From contig JAEZCG010000039.1 of assembly GCA_023430065.1 (NCBI GenBank), forward strand, positions 1 to 21,989: a DNA stretch of 21,989 bases, given 5' to 3'. The stretch is from Pseudomonadota bacterium (GTDB lineage: Bacteria; Pseudomonadota; Gammaproteobacteria; Burkholderiales; SHXO01). A program made the translations under genes and the position numbers. Shown here one piece after another: positions 1-10,684 of this stretch (within the stretch, counting starts at the first letter, position 1; the number at the start of each line of letters is the position of its first letter). Below the pieces are notes generated by a model. It was given only the letters and a program-made list of their open reading frames with translations, searched no databases and was not told the DNA's origin.

Positions 1-1
1 C

Positions 2-1504
2 GCGCGCGTCGAGCGTATGTTCGATCGCTGCTTCGGCGCGCGGGCGAATCCCTGGCGCCACCTGGGCGCGCTGGGCTTCCATCTGTTCTGGATCGTGGTG
101 GCGAGCGGCGCCTACCTGTACGTCGTGTTCGATACCAGCGTGGCGGGTGCGTGGCACTCGGGGCAGGCGCTCTCCATGGAACAGCCCTGGACCGGCGGAT
201 TGATGCGCAGCCTGCATCGTTACGCCTCCGCCGCCTTTGCCACTGTGGTGCTGCTGCACGTCGGGTGCGAATTCGTGCGCGGCCGCTACGCGGGCGCGCG
301 CTGGTTCACCTGGATCAGCGGCGTGCCGCTGATCTGGCTGGCGCTGGGCAGCGGCGTGGTCGGTTACTGGCTGGTCTGGGACCAGGTGGCGCAGTTCAGC
401 GCCGTGGCCACCATGGAGTGGCTGGATGCGGCCGGGGTGTTCGGCGTGTCGCTGGCGCGCAATTTCCTCACCCCCGACAGTGTCGACGATCGGCTGTTCT
501 CGCTGTTCGTGTTCCTCCACATCGGCCTGCCGCTGCTGCTGCTGCTGGGGATGTGGGTGCACATCAAGCGGTTGAGCCGGCCGGAAACGGTGCCGGCCCG
601 TGCACTCGGTGTCGGCACGCTGGCAGCGTTGCTGGCCCTGTCCGTGGTCGCGCCCGTCACCAGTGCCGACCCGGCGGATGCCCTGCAGGTGCCACCTGCA
701 CTGGCGCTCGACTGGTTCTATCTCGCGCCCCACGTGCTGATGTACGAGACCTCGCCACAGGTGTTGTGGGCCGTCGCGGCGGTGCTCACGATGGCGCTGA
801 CCGCCTGCCCGCTGATCGGGCGTTCGTTCCGCCCCCCAACGGCCGTGGTGGACCCGGCAAACTGCAACGGCTGCCGGCGCTGCTTCGCGGACTGTCCTCA
901 TGGGGCGATTGCCATGCATCCGCATCCGGATGCACGAGTCGGCGCTGAACTGGCCGTGGTGGATCCGTCGCTATGCACGAGTTGCGGCATCTGCGCCGGG
1001 GCGTGTCCCTCCTCGACGCCGTTTCGCAGCGCGAAGCAGCTGGAAACCGGGATCGACATGCCGCAGCAGCGCGTCGGTGCGCTGCGCAAGCGGTTGCAGG
1101 ACGAACTGGCGCGGCTGTCCGGTCCGGTTCGCATCGTGGTGTTCGGTTGCAGCAACGGCATCGAAATCCAGACGCTGCGCAGTGCCGACACCGCAACGCT
1201 CACGTTCATGTGTGCCGGGCAGATGCCACCTTCGTTCGTGGAATACGCGCTGCGCAACGGTGCGCACGCCGTGGTGGTGGCCAGCTGCCCGGAAGACGGG
1301 TGCGCCTATCGGCTGGGAGAACGCTGGACGCTGGAGCGTCTGGCCGGCGTGCGCGAGCCGCACTTGCGCGCACGCGTTCCCCGTGGACGGATGCGCGTCA
1401 TCGGTTGCGCGCCCCACGAGCGTGCCGAGCTGAAGCGCGCGCTCGATGCCCTGCGTGCACAGTGCTCGCTGGCATCCGGCGCACAGGAGGCGGTGCATGG
1501 CTAG
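2..1504 (+). CDS. Cytochrome b / 2x[4Fe-4S] ferredoxin / FlpD-like fusion protein (5' partial)
   Basis: Residues are counted from the ATG at 17. An N-terminal cytochrome b-type membrane domain has two His-x13-His pairs (H67/H81 and H168/H182), enough for two b haems. It is followed by a further membrane stretch, two 4Fe-4S motifs (C283/286/289/293 and C320/323/326/330) and a C-terminal domain resembling FlpD/MvhD (C378, C399, C424, C429), the small iron-sulfur subunit that in hydrogenase/heterodisulfide systems relays electrons between partners. The ATG at 17 is probably internal: the reading frame stays open to the window edge, and upstream codons give ARVER before MFDRCF, which aligns with MRIEAWF of the paralogue at 10685. 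The true start should lie just outside the window. The stop overlaps the next start, so this is the first visible gene of a coupled operon. Predicted role: electron transfer between the quinone pool or haems b and a soluble Fe-S partner. The partner is unknown. Confidence 0.85.
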   Translation, partial: ARVERMFDRCFGARANPWRHLGALGFHLFWIVVASGAYLYVVFDTSVAGAWHSGQALSMEQPWTGGLMRSLHRYASAAFATVVLLHVGCEFVRGRYAGARWFTWISGVPLIWLALGSGVVGYWLVWDQVAQFSAVATMEWLDAAGVFGVSLARNFLTPDSVDDRLFSLFVFLHIGLPLLLLLGMWVHIKRLSRPETVPARALGVGTLAALLALSVVAPVTSADPADALQVPPALALDWFYLAPHVLMYETSPQVLWAVAAVLTMALTACPLIGRSFRPPTAVVDPANCNGCRRCFADCPHGAIAMHPHPDARVGAELAVVDPSLCTSCGICAGACPSSTPFRSAKQLETGIDMPQQRVGALRKRLQDELARLSGPVRIVVFGCSNGIEIQTLRSADTATLTFMCAGQMPPSFVEYALRNGAHAVVVASCPEDGCAYRLGERWTLERLAGVREPHLRARVPRGRMRVIGCAPHERAELKRALDALRAQCSLASGAQEAVHG

Positions 1505-2003
1505 CCGCCCTGTCGCGCTGCTCCTGCAGGCCCTGCTGTATGCCGCATTCGCTGCGGTCATCGGCACGTTCTCGTCCGCGCCGACCTACCGCCAGCTGGG
1601 CGAGAACGAGGCGCTGCTCAAGCTCAGCTTCTCCCAGCCCGGGCAGTTGCGCAGCGAATGCCGCCGTCGCTCCCCCGAGGAACTGCAGCGCATGGCGCCG
1701 AACATGCGCCAGCCATTGGATTGTCCGCGCGAGCGCTCGCCGCTGGCGGTGGAACTGAGCCTGGACGATGCCATCCTGGCGCGCGAGTCGGTGCGGCCGG
1801 CCGGCATTGCCCGCGACGGTTCGTCGACCTACTACGCACGCTTTGCGGTGCCTGCCGGCGAGCATCGGGTGTCCGTGCGCATCGACGACAGTGTGCGCGT
1901 GCCCGGCTTCAGCCACGTACGCGAGGAGACGGTGCGGTTCGCGCCCGGGCGTGTCGTCGTGGTCGATTTCGATCCTGCTCGGGGAGGCATCCTGATCCGA
2001 TGA
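1497..2003 (+). CDS. Small membrane-anchored protein of unknown function
   Basis: A 168-residue protein with one hydrophobic N-terminal segment (residues about 5-25), followed by a polar domain that should sit outside the membrane. The domain has two Cys (about 50 and 71) and a C-terminal half rich in beta-type patterning. The ATG at 1497 was chosen because AGGAGG-like sequence ends six bases upstream and the start overlaps the end of the cytochrome b fusion; longer in-frame starts lack this. The stop overlaps the next start as ATGA. There is no CuA motif and no CXXCH, so it does not look like a standard oxidase subunit II or a NorC. Its strict coupling to the HCO-like subunit I suggests an accessory or structural subunit of that complex. 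I do not recognise a named family. Confidence 0.8.
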   Translation: MASRPVALLLQALLYAAFAAVIGTFSSAPTYRQLGENEALLKLSFSQPGQLRSECRRRSPEELQRMAPNMRQPLDCPRERSPLAVELSLDDAILARESVRPAGIARDGSSTYYARFAVPAGEHRVSVRIDDSVRVPGFSHVREETVRFAPGRVVVVDFDPARGGILIR

Positions 2004-3430
2004 AGCCTGCTCAACTGCTCGTTCCTGCCCTCCAGCGTGCGCAGACGCGCATCGCTGCCCCGGCAGCGCACTATCGCCTTCCGGTCGCGGCCGGCCTGCC
2101 GCGCACGCTGGTGCGCAGCTGGCTTCTGCTGGGGCTGGCGGCGATCGCGCTCTCCGGGGTGTTCTCGATCCTGCTCGTCCTGGCGCGCACGCCGTATCTG
2201 CAGGGTCTGTTCCCTGTGGCAGACTTCTTTCGCGTCGCACTGGTCGTGCACGTCGATCTGTCGGTGCTGGTGTGGTTCATCGCCATCGCCGGCGTGTTCT
2301 GGAGCCTGGCGAGCGGGACGCGCGCGCCGGTGCTCGGGCACGCCGCGCTCGTCCTGTGCATCGGCGGGACGGCGGCACTGTGTCTGTCTCCTTTCGTGGA
2401 GCGGGCGCAACCGATCATGGCCAACTACATCCCGGTGCTCGACGGACCGGTCTTCCTGGCCGGCCTGGTCGCCCTTGCCGGCGGTGTTGCGCTGGCGATC
2501 GCGCGCGTGGTGTTGAGTGCCGGTCCGCTTGCGCAGGCGCTCGACGGCCCCAGTGCGATGCGACTGGGTCTGATGGCCGCGGCGCTGGCCACGGCGGTCG
2601 CGCTGTTCGCCTTCCTGTGGTCGTGGCTGGCGATACCTGGGACGCCGGACCCGCGCACGTATTACGAGGTGCTGTTCTGGGGCGGCGGGCACGTGCTGCA
2701 GTTCACCTGGACGGTGATGATGCTGGCGGCGTGGCTCTGGCTTGCGGACGCAATCGGCGCGCGCCTGCCCATCGGTCCGCGCGTGGTGCTCATCCTCTTC
2801 GGACTGTCGCTGGTGCTGGTGCTCGCCACGCCCCTGGTCTATCTGGCATGGGACGTGGCCTCGGTCGAACACCGCCACATGCTCACCTGGATGATGCGCG
2901 TGGGCGGCGGCATGGCCATCCCGCCCCTGGCGCTGGCCCTGATCATCGCATTGCGCCGCACCGGCGGGCTGGATCCGCGGCAGCGCCCGCTGCGTGCAGC
3001 ACTGGTGATGTCGCTGGTCTTGTTCGGCGTCGGCGGTCTGATCGGATTCGCCGTCGACGGTGCCAACGTGAAGATCCCCGCGCACTACCACGGCTGCATC
3101 GTCGGCGTCACGCTGGCATTCATGGGCGTGGCCTACGAATTGCTGCCACGCCTGGGACATGGTACCCCCGACACCAGGCTGGCACTATGGCAGCCGTACG
3201 TGTATGGAGTGGGGCAGCTCATGCACATCGCGGGATTGGTCTGGTCTGGTGGATACGGCGTCCAGCGCAAGGTGGGTGGTGCGGAACAGGTGCTCGACCG
3301 CATCGAGCAGGTGGCAGGCATGGCGCTGATGGGACTGGGTGGCGCGATCGCGATCGTTGGCGGTGTGCTCTTCGTGCTGGTGGTCGTCGGCAGCATGCGG
3401 CACGCGCGTGCTGGCATGCGCGCAAAATGA
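2000..3430 (+). CDS. Haem-copper oxidase / nitric oxide reductase-like subunit I
   Basis: A 476-residue polytopic membrane protein with about 12 hydrophobic segments. Haem-copper superfamily histidines are visible in order: H84 in VVHVDLS (low-spin haem), H231 in FWGGGHVLQF (helix VI, active-site metal), H291/H293 in EHRHMLTW (helix VII region), and H362/H364 in IPAHYHG (high- and low-spin haem ligands). The helix VI motif lacks the HPEVY of classic cytochrome oxidases, and the overall pattern is closer to the NorB/cbb3 branch. No separate CuA subunit II or NorC is encoded nearby. Inferred role: reduction of NO, or possibly O2, at a haem/metal centre in the cytoplasmic membrane, fed by the neighbouring cytochrome b fusion. 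Translationally coupled by ATGA overlaps on both sides. Substrate assignment is uncertain; membership of the superfamily is fairly secure. Confidence 0.85.
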   Translation: MKPAQLLVPALQRAQTRIAAPAAHYRLPVAAGLPRTLVRSWLLLGLAAIALSGVFSILLVLARTPYLQGLFPVADFFRVALVVHVDLSVLVWFIAIAGVFWSLASGTRAPVLGHAALVLCIGGTAALCLSPFVERAQPIMANYIPVLDGPVFLAGLVALAGGVALAIARVVLSAGPLAQALDGPSAMRLGLMAAALATAVALFAFLWSWLAIPGTPDPRTYYEVLFWGGGHVLQFTWTVMMLAAWLWLADAIGARLPIGPRVVLILFGLSLVLVLATPLVYLAWDVASVEHRHMLTWMMRVGGGMAIPPLALALIIALRRTGGLDPRQRPLRAALVMSLVLFGVGGLIGFAVDGANVKIPAHYHGCIVGVTLAFMGVAYELLPRLGHGTPDTRLALWQPYVYGVGQLMHIAGLVWSGGYGVQRKVGGAEQVLDRIEQVAGMALMGLGGAIAIVGGVLFVLVVVGSMRHARAGMRAK

Positions 3431-3645
3431 GCGAACGCATCGAACTCGACGTGCGCTGGCTCGAGCCGCCCGAACCGTTCGAGCGGGTGGTCGGCGCGCT
3501 CGACGCGCTGCCGCAGGGAGCGACCCTGCGGGTGCTCATCCACCGCCTGCCGCGGCCGCTGTTCCAATGGCTCGAACGCGAGGGCTGGCGCTACAGCCAC
3601 GCATTCGATGCCGAGGGATTCTTCGAGATTCTCATCCGCAGGTAG
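3427..3645 (+). CDS. DUF2249 domain protein
   Basis: A 72-residue soluble protein starting at an ATGA overlap with the HCO-like gene. The sequence fits the DUF2249 pattern: an N-terminal ELDVRWLEPPEPFERV strand/turn/helix, then TLRVLIHRLPRPLFQWLEREGW and a C-terminal FFEILIRR strand. DUF2249 proteins are small alpha/beta proteins, related in fold to TusA/SirA-like proteins, that are often found near genes for nitrogen-oxide metabolism; their biochemical role is not established. The extreme coupling suggests it acts with the membrane complex encoded upstream, for example in cofactor insertion or redox relay. That role is inference. Confidence 0.8.
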   Translation: MSERIELDVRWLEPPEPFERVVGALDALPQGATLRVLIHRLPRPLFQWLEREGWRYSHAFDAEGFFEILIRR

Positions 3646-3651
3646 CGCCGC

Positions 3652-7001
<3,350 letters not shown>

Positions 7002-7008
7002 GTAAGGG

Positions 7009-7034
7009 CGCCGCGCCCGTTCACGGGTGCGGCG
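7009..7034 (+). terminator. Strong hairpin directly after nirS
   Basis: CGCCGCGCCCG (7009-7019) pairs with CGGGTGCGGCG (7024-7034), giving 11 pairs with one G-U and a TTCA loop. It starts eight bases after the nirS stop. It has no T-tract, so it may act as a 3' stabiliser of nirS mRNA, giving more nirS than downstream message, rather than as a full terminator. Confidence 0.55.
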
Positions 7035-7046
7035 GGACGCTTCGAA

Positions 7047-7496
7047 TGCACAGGCTCCAGTTGCGGATGCGATTCTCCCTGCACCGGTCTCCTCCACGGC
7101 GCTCGCTCGCATCCGCCGTTTTCTTCGCGTCGATGGCTGTTTCCATGTCGGCTCATCCGGCCGACGGCGGTCAACGGGCGTGGACTGATCCGGACGGATC
7201 CACGCCCGCCCGCCACCTCGAGCTGCGCCATCTGATCGAGCATGACTGCGGCTCCTGCCGCGGCATGACGCTCGCGGGCGGTCTCGGACCTGTTCGAGGC
7301 CGGGGAGATCTGGCTCGCTGATCTGAGCGAGCCGCGCGTGCCACGCGTCACGCGCTGCGAGTTCCCCGCCATCTGCGGGCGCAATACGCGTGTGCGCGCA
7401 TTGCCGCTCACGGGCGACCCGTGGGCGGAGGATCCGGCGTGCTATCTCGACGATGCGCAGATCGCGCGCGCTTCACCCGAGGCGACACCGGCATGA
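7047..7496 (+). pseudogene. Chimeric relic: 5' part of nirC joined to 3' end of nirJ
   Basis: From the ATG at 7047 (or 7068) the frame encodes a signal-peptide-like segment, then LRHLIEHDCGSCRGMTLAGG, the haem region of NirC, the cytochrome c55x of denitrifiers. Its expected CXXCH reads CGSCR (His CAC to Arg CGC), and the frame ends at 7321. In another frame, from about 7288 to the TGA at 7494-7496, the sequence gives GEIWLADLSEP, a Cys-containing EFPAICGRNTRVRA and GDPWAEDPACYLDD, matching the C-terminal tail of NirJ, the radical SAM enzyme of haem d1 synthesis. The known order is nirS-(M)-C-F-D-L-G-H-J-(E)-N, so one deletion from inside nirC to inside nirJ explains the join. The nirJ stop overlaps the nirN start as ATGA, which looks like an original operon junction. 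Family assignments are from memory of conserved motifs. Confidence 0.75.
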
Positions 7497-9109
7497 AGCG
7501 TGAACGCTCGCGAAGCGGGGCTATGACGACGCCGTGCCTCCTCAGGCGCGCGCTCGGGTCGGTGGCCTGGTTCTGCCTCGGGCTGACCGGCATGACAGCG
7601 AGCCTCGCGCCCGACGCCTGGGCGGGAGAGAGCGAGGCGCTGTACGTACAGCACTGTGCCGCCTGCCACGGCGCCGACCGCCTGGGCGGCATGGGGCCCG
7701 CACTGCTGCCGGAGAACCTCGGACGGCTGTCGCGCCCCGCCACACGGGAGGTGATCGCGAACGGTCGCCACGCCACGCAGATGCCGGCATTCGCGGACAA
7801 GCTGTCGGCGACGCAGATCGAGGCTCTCACGGGATTCGTGCACAGCACGCTCACGCAGATGCCCGCCTGGGACCTCGAACACATCGAGGCCTCCCGTGTC
7901 GTGGCAGCCGATGCACAGGATCTCCCGGCGCGACCGGTGTTCGCTTCCGATCCGCTCAATCTCTTCGTGGTGGTCGAGACCGGCGATCAGCACGTCACCA
8001 TCCTCGATGGCGACCGCTTCGAACCGATCGCCCGGTTCGCGTCCCGCTTCGCGCTGCACGGCGGTCCGAAGTTCTCTCCCGATGGACGCTTCGTCTATTT
8101 CGCCTCGCGCGACGGATGGATCAGCAAGTACGACCTGTGGAATCTGAAGATGGTCGCGGAGGTGCGGGCGGGTATCAACACGCGCAATGCGGCCGTCTCC
8201 TCCGACGGCCGCTTCGTGGCAGTGGGCAACTACCTGCCGCACACGCTGGTGATCCTCGACGCGCGCGACCTGTCGGTGGCGCGGGTGCTTTACGTGAGGG
8301 ACCGGGATGGCAAGTCCTCGCGCGTGAGCGCGGTCTACGATGCTGGGCCGCGCCGCAGCTTCGTCGTGGCGCTGAAGGATGTCCCCGAGCTGTGGGAGAT
8401 CAGCCATGACCCGAACGCAGAACCGGTGTTCGAGGGAATGGTCCACGACTATCAGTACCTTGAAGGCATCGCCGCGCCTGGCCAGTTCACCCCTCGCCGC
8501 ACGCGACTCGACGGCATTCTCGACGACTTCTTCTTCGCGCCCGGCTACGCGTATCTGATCGGAGCCGGTCGCGACGGCGCTGCCGGACAGGTGGTCAACC
8601 TGGACGTGCGGCGCAGGATCGCGGAGCTGCCGCTGCCGGGCCTGCCTCACCTGGGGTCGGGGATTTCATGGGAATACCTCGGACGCCCCGTCATGGCCAC
8701 CCCCAACCTGAAGCAGGCCGTGGTCAGCGTCATCGACATGCGGACCTGGCGGCCGCTCAAACAGATCCCCACCGCCGGCCCGGGTTTCTTCATGCGCAGC
8801 CACGAGAACAGCCGCTACGCGTGGGTGGATGCGTTCAACAGTCCGCACAAGGACAGCCTGCAGGTGATCGACAAGCAGACCCTGGAGGTGGTGCGGACCC
8901 TGACGCCGGCGCCGGGCAAGACCGCCGCGCACGTGGAGTTCACGCGCGACGGCCGTTTCGCCCTCGTGAGCCTGTGGGAGATGGATGGCGCGCTGATCGT
9001 CTACGACGCGGACACGCTCGAGGAGGTGAAGCGCGTGCCGATGCGCAAACCCATGGGAAAGTACAACGTGTACAACAAGATCACGCGCTCGAGCGGAACA
9101 AGTCACTGA
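7493..9109 (+). CDS. nirN: NirN, haem d1-binding dihydro-haem d1 dehydrogenase
   Basis: A 538-residue periplasmic paralogue of NirS: an N-terminal signal segment (around 20-44), a c-haem CAACH at 55-59 (GMGPALLPENLG follows), and a beta-propeller domain ending in GKYNVYNK, as in NirS-family proteins. NirN is known to act late in haem d1 maturation, oxidising a propionate of dihydro-haem d1 before transfer to NirS. It is distinguished from NirS by the shorter N-terminus and lower conservation of NirS catalytic segments. The start at 7493 is chosen because its ATG overlaps the nirJ relic's TGA; an alternative ATG at 7523 would give a shorter signal peptide. Its intactness suggests haem d1 is still made, presumably from genes elsewhere. 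Confidence 0.88.
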   Translation: MKRERSRSGAMTTPCLLRRALGSVAWFCLGLTGMTASLAPDAWAGESEALYVQHCAACHGADRLGGMGPALLPENLGRLSRPATREVIANGRHATQMPAFADKLSATQIEALTGFVHSTLTQMPAWDLEHIEASRVVAADAQDLPARPVFASDPLNLFVVVETGDQHVTILDGDRFEPIARFASRFALHGGPKFSPDGRFVYFASRDGWISKYDLWNLKMVAEVRAGINTRNAAVSSDGRFVAVGNYLPHTLVILDARDLSVARVLYVRDRDGKSSRVSAVYDAGPRRSFVVALKDVPELWEISHDPNAEPVFEGMVHDYQYLEGIAAPGQFTPRRTRLDGILDDFFFAPGYAYLIGAGRDGAAGQVVNLDVRRRIAELPLPGLPHLGSGISWEYLGRPVMATPNLKQAVVSVIDMRTWRPLKQIPTAGPGFFMRSHENSRYAWVDAFNSPHKDSLQVIDKQTLEVVRTLTPAPGKTAAHVEFTRDGRFALVSLWEMDGALIVYDADTLEEVKRVPMRKPMGKYNVYNKITRSSGTSH

Positions 9110-9116
9110 GCATCGG

Positions 9117-9155
9117 CCTCCCAGCACAAATGCTGCCTCGAGCGATGGGAGGTTT
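9117..9155 (+). terminator. Nested hairpin after nirN
   Basis: CCTCCC (9117-9122) can pair with GGGAGG (9147-9152), followed by TTT. A small perfect stem, CAGCA-CAAA-TGCTG (9122-9135), lies inside. The outer stem is short and the loop wide, so termination is only a possibility. Confidence 0.35.
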
Positions 9156-9289
9156 CGCGTAGGCGAGAATCATGTTTTTCCGTAGGTGAGCACGCGCTGG
9201 GACGGATCACACTGACAGCAGGGCTGCGGGCCGTAAGCCGTATAGTGCCCGTCCCGTACGCATGCAATCAACCAGAGGAGATCCGTGTC

Positions 9290-9778
9290 ATGTCGATCGC
9301 AAAGCCCGTACTCGCCGTCCTCACGGCGGCCTGCGCCGCCGGCGTCGCCTTCGCGGCGCAGGACACCAGCGACATCGCCTTTCCCGAAGGCTACCGCAGC
9401 TGGTTCCATCACCATTCGACGATCAACCGCAGCGGCCATCAGCCTGAAGGCAATGTGGGTATTCAGCACGTCTATGTCAACGATGCGGCGCTGGACGGGT
9501 TGCGCACCGGGAAGTTCGAGCCGGGCGCGACCTTCGTGGTCGACCGCTTCAAGTACGTCGAGCAGGACAACCACAGCATGAGCCAGGGTGATCGCAAGGT
9601 CGTGGCAGTGATGGTGTACGACGCGCAACGCTATGCGGAGACAGGCGGGTGGGGATTTCAGGCGTTCAAAGGCGGGGACCCTGCACAGAAGGTGGTGAAG
9701 GACGGTGGTCAGGCCTGTTTCGTGTGCCACATTCCACACGCCGACAACAACTACCTGTTCACGCGCGGGACCGACTGA
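9290..9778 (+). CDS. Cytochrome P460 / cytochrome c'-beta family protein
   Basis: A 162-residue periplasmic haem protein. A signal peptide covers residues 1-22 (AFA before AQDTSD). The family pattern is visible: YRSWFHHHSTINRSGH, VYVNDAAL, GKFEPGATFVVDRF, GGWGFQAF, and a C-terminal haem site CFVCH at 143-147 followed by ADNNYLFTRG. P460-type cytochromes oxidise hydroxylamine or bind and detoxify NO; cytochrome c'-beta relatives bind NO and CO. I could not settle which of the two this is, because that depends on the residue cross-linked to the haem. AGAGGAG at 9274-9280 supports the ATG at 9290. Its place next to nirS/nirN supports a role in nitrogen-oxide stress. Confidence 0.85.
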   Translation: MSIAKPVLAVLTAACAAGVAFAAQDTSDIAFPEGYRSWFHHHSTINRSGHQPEGNVGIQHVYVNDAALDGLRTGKFEPGATFVVDRFKYVEQDNHSMSQGDRKVVAVMVYDAQRYAETGGWGFQAFKGGDPAQKVVKDGGQACFVCHIPHADNNYLFTRGTD

Positions 9779-9876
9779 ACCGCATCGCATACTGCCCTAT
9801 GACCTGATCCGCGCGTGCCGTCGCCTTCACGATCACGTGGAGGGCGGTGCGCGCTCGTGTTCGCAAGGAGTCTTTT

Positions 9877-10371
9877 ATGCGCAACTGGTTTCATCGCGCC
9901 GGCTCGAGGCCGGCATGGATCGTCCTCGCCGCGACATTGGCTGCGCTGCCCGTTTCCGGCGCGCGCGCGCAGGATCATGACCACGGCCACGAAGGCGGCG
10001 CTCAGACGCTGCAGCTCGACCATGGCAGGAAATGGGGGACGGACGCGCCGTTGCGCGAGGCGATGAGCGCCATCCGCGACGCGCTGCAGGCAGACCATCC
10101 CGCCATACACGCCCGTACGCAGCCCGCCGCTGCCTACCAGGCACTTGCACAGCAGATCGACGGCCAGATTGCGCACATCGTCGCAAACTGCAAACTGCCC
10201 GCCGATGCGGACGCCAACCTCCACGTTCTGCTGACGCAGATCATCGGCGGTGCTGACGACATGCGAGAAGGCGATCTGCAGCAGGCCCGGGCAGGCGCTG
10301 TGCGCGTCATCCAGGCGCTGAACCGGTATCCGCAGTACTTCGACCATCCTGGATGGAAGGGCGTGGACTGA
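9877..10371 (+). CDS. Small periplasmic protein with a His-rich N-terminus
   Basis: A 164-residue protein with a signal peptide (residues 1-31, ending ARA before QDHDHGHEGG). The mature part begins with a short His-rich stretch (HDHGHEG), then a KWGTDAPLREAMSAIRDAL segment, and the rest is predicted alpha-helical, like a four-helix bundle. There is no CXXCH and only one Cys (about 105), so it is not a c-type cytochrome. Similar proteins with a KW-TD-LR-M-IR motif occur near denitrification and metal-handling genes, but I cannot give a firm name. AAGGAG at 9865-9870 supports the ATG at 9877. The His cluster might bind a metal. Confidence 0.75.
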   Translation: MRNWFHRAGSRPAWIVLAATLAALPVSGARAQDHDHGHEGGAQTLQLDHGRKWGTDAPLREAMSAIRDALQADHPAIHARTQPAAAYQALAQQIDGQIAHIVANCKLPADADANLHVLLTQIIGGADDMREGDLQQARAGAVRVIQALNRYPQYFDHPGWKGVD

Positions 10372-10408
10372 TGCCGCTGCAGGGCGCCCGGCCTGGGCGA
10401 CGTCCCCT

Positions 10409-10422
10409 TTAACCTGAGTTAA
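10409..10422 (+). promoter_or_regulatory. FNR/DNR-type palindrome upstream of the second cytochrome b fusion
   Basis: TTAAC-CTGA-GTTAA, a perfect inverted repeat centred at 10415.5. A good -10 hexamer, TACATT, sits at 10445-10450, which places the start of transcription at about 10457, exactly 41.5 bases from the operator centre. That is the canonical class II geometry for Crp/FNR activators. Confidence 0.7.
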
Positions 10423-10444
10423 GGCGGCGGCGGAGCATCGACCC

Positions 10445-10450
10445 TACATT
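10445..10450 (+). promoter_or_regulatory. -10 element of the predicted FNR-type promoter
   Basis: TACATT, matching four of six bases of TATAAT including the key first, second and last positions. It is placed correctly relative to the palindrome at 10409-10422. Confidence 0.5.
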
Positions 10451-10594
10451 CTCTCCACGGACGTCGCAATCGCGAGAACGCGCTTGGCGTCTGCATGCTG
10501 GACTCTCCGCCACCGCCGGCGGTCGCTCGAAGCCAACATCGCGCTGCGGACAGCGCGATGCAATCCCGTCGATGCGACCTGGTGCGGAGATTTG

Positions 10595-10625
10595 CGGGCC
10601 GGACGCCTCGTCCGGCCCGTTCTTT
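10595..10625 (+). terminator. Intrinsic-terminator-like hairpin in the leader
   Basis: CGGGCCGGACG (10595-10605) and CGTCCGGCCCG (10609-10619) form an 11-bp perfect stem with a three-base loop, followed by TTCTTT. It lies about 140 bases downstream of the predicted start at 10457 and about 60 bases before the ATG at 10685, so it would end or attenuate transcription from the FNR-type promoter before the coding region. It is 225 bases past the previous gene, so it is less likely to be that gene's terminator. Confidence 0.65.
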
Positions 10626-10684
10626 ACCCCGACAAGGTGAACGGATTGCTGCGGCGAGTTCAGGCGATCGGCCAAGCCTGCTTC

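Noticed and set aside
9212..9246. Promoter from CTGACA and TATAGT before the P460-like gene
   Set aside because: The two boxes are 23 bases apart, too far for a normal promoter; TATAGT alone is suggestive only.
10484..10684. Longer start for the second cytochrome b fusion
   Set aside because: The extra residues cover the hairpin and leader and have no match in the paralogue. A GTG at 10637 stays possible.
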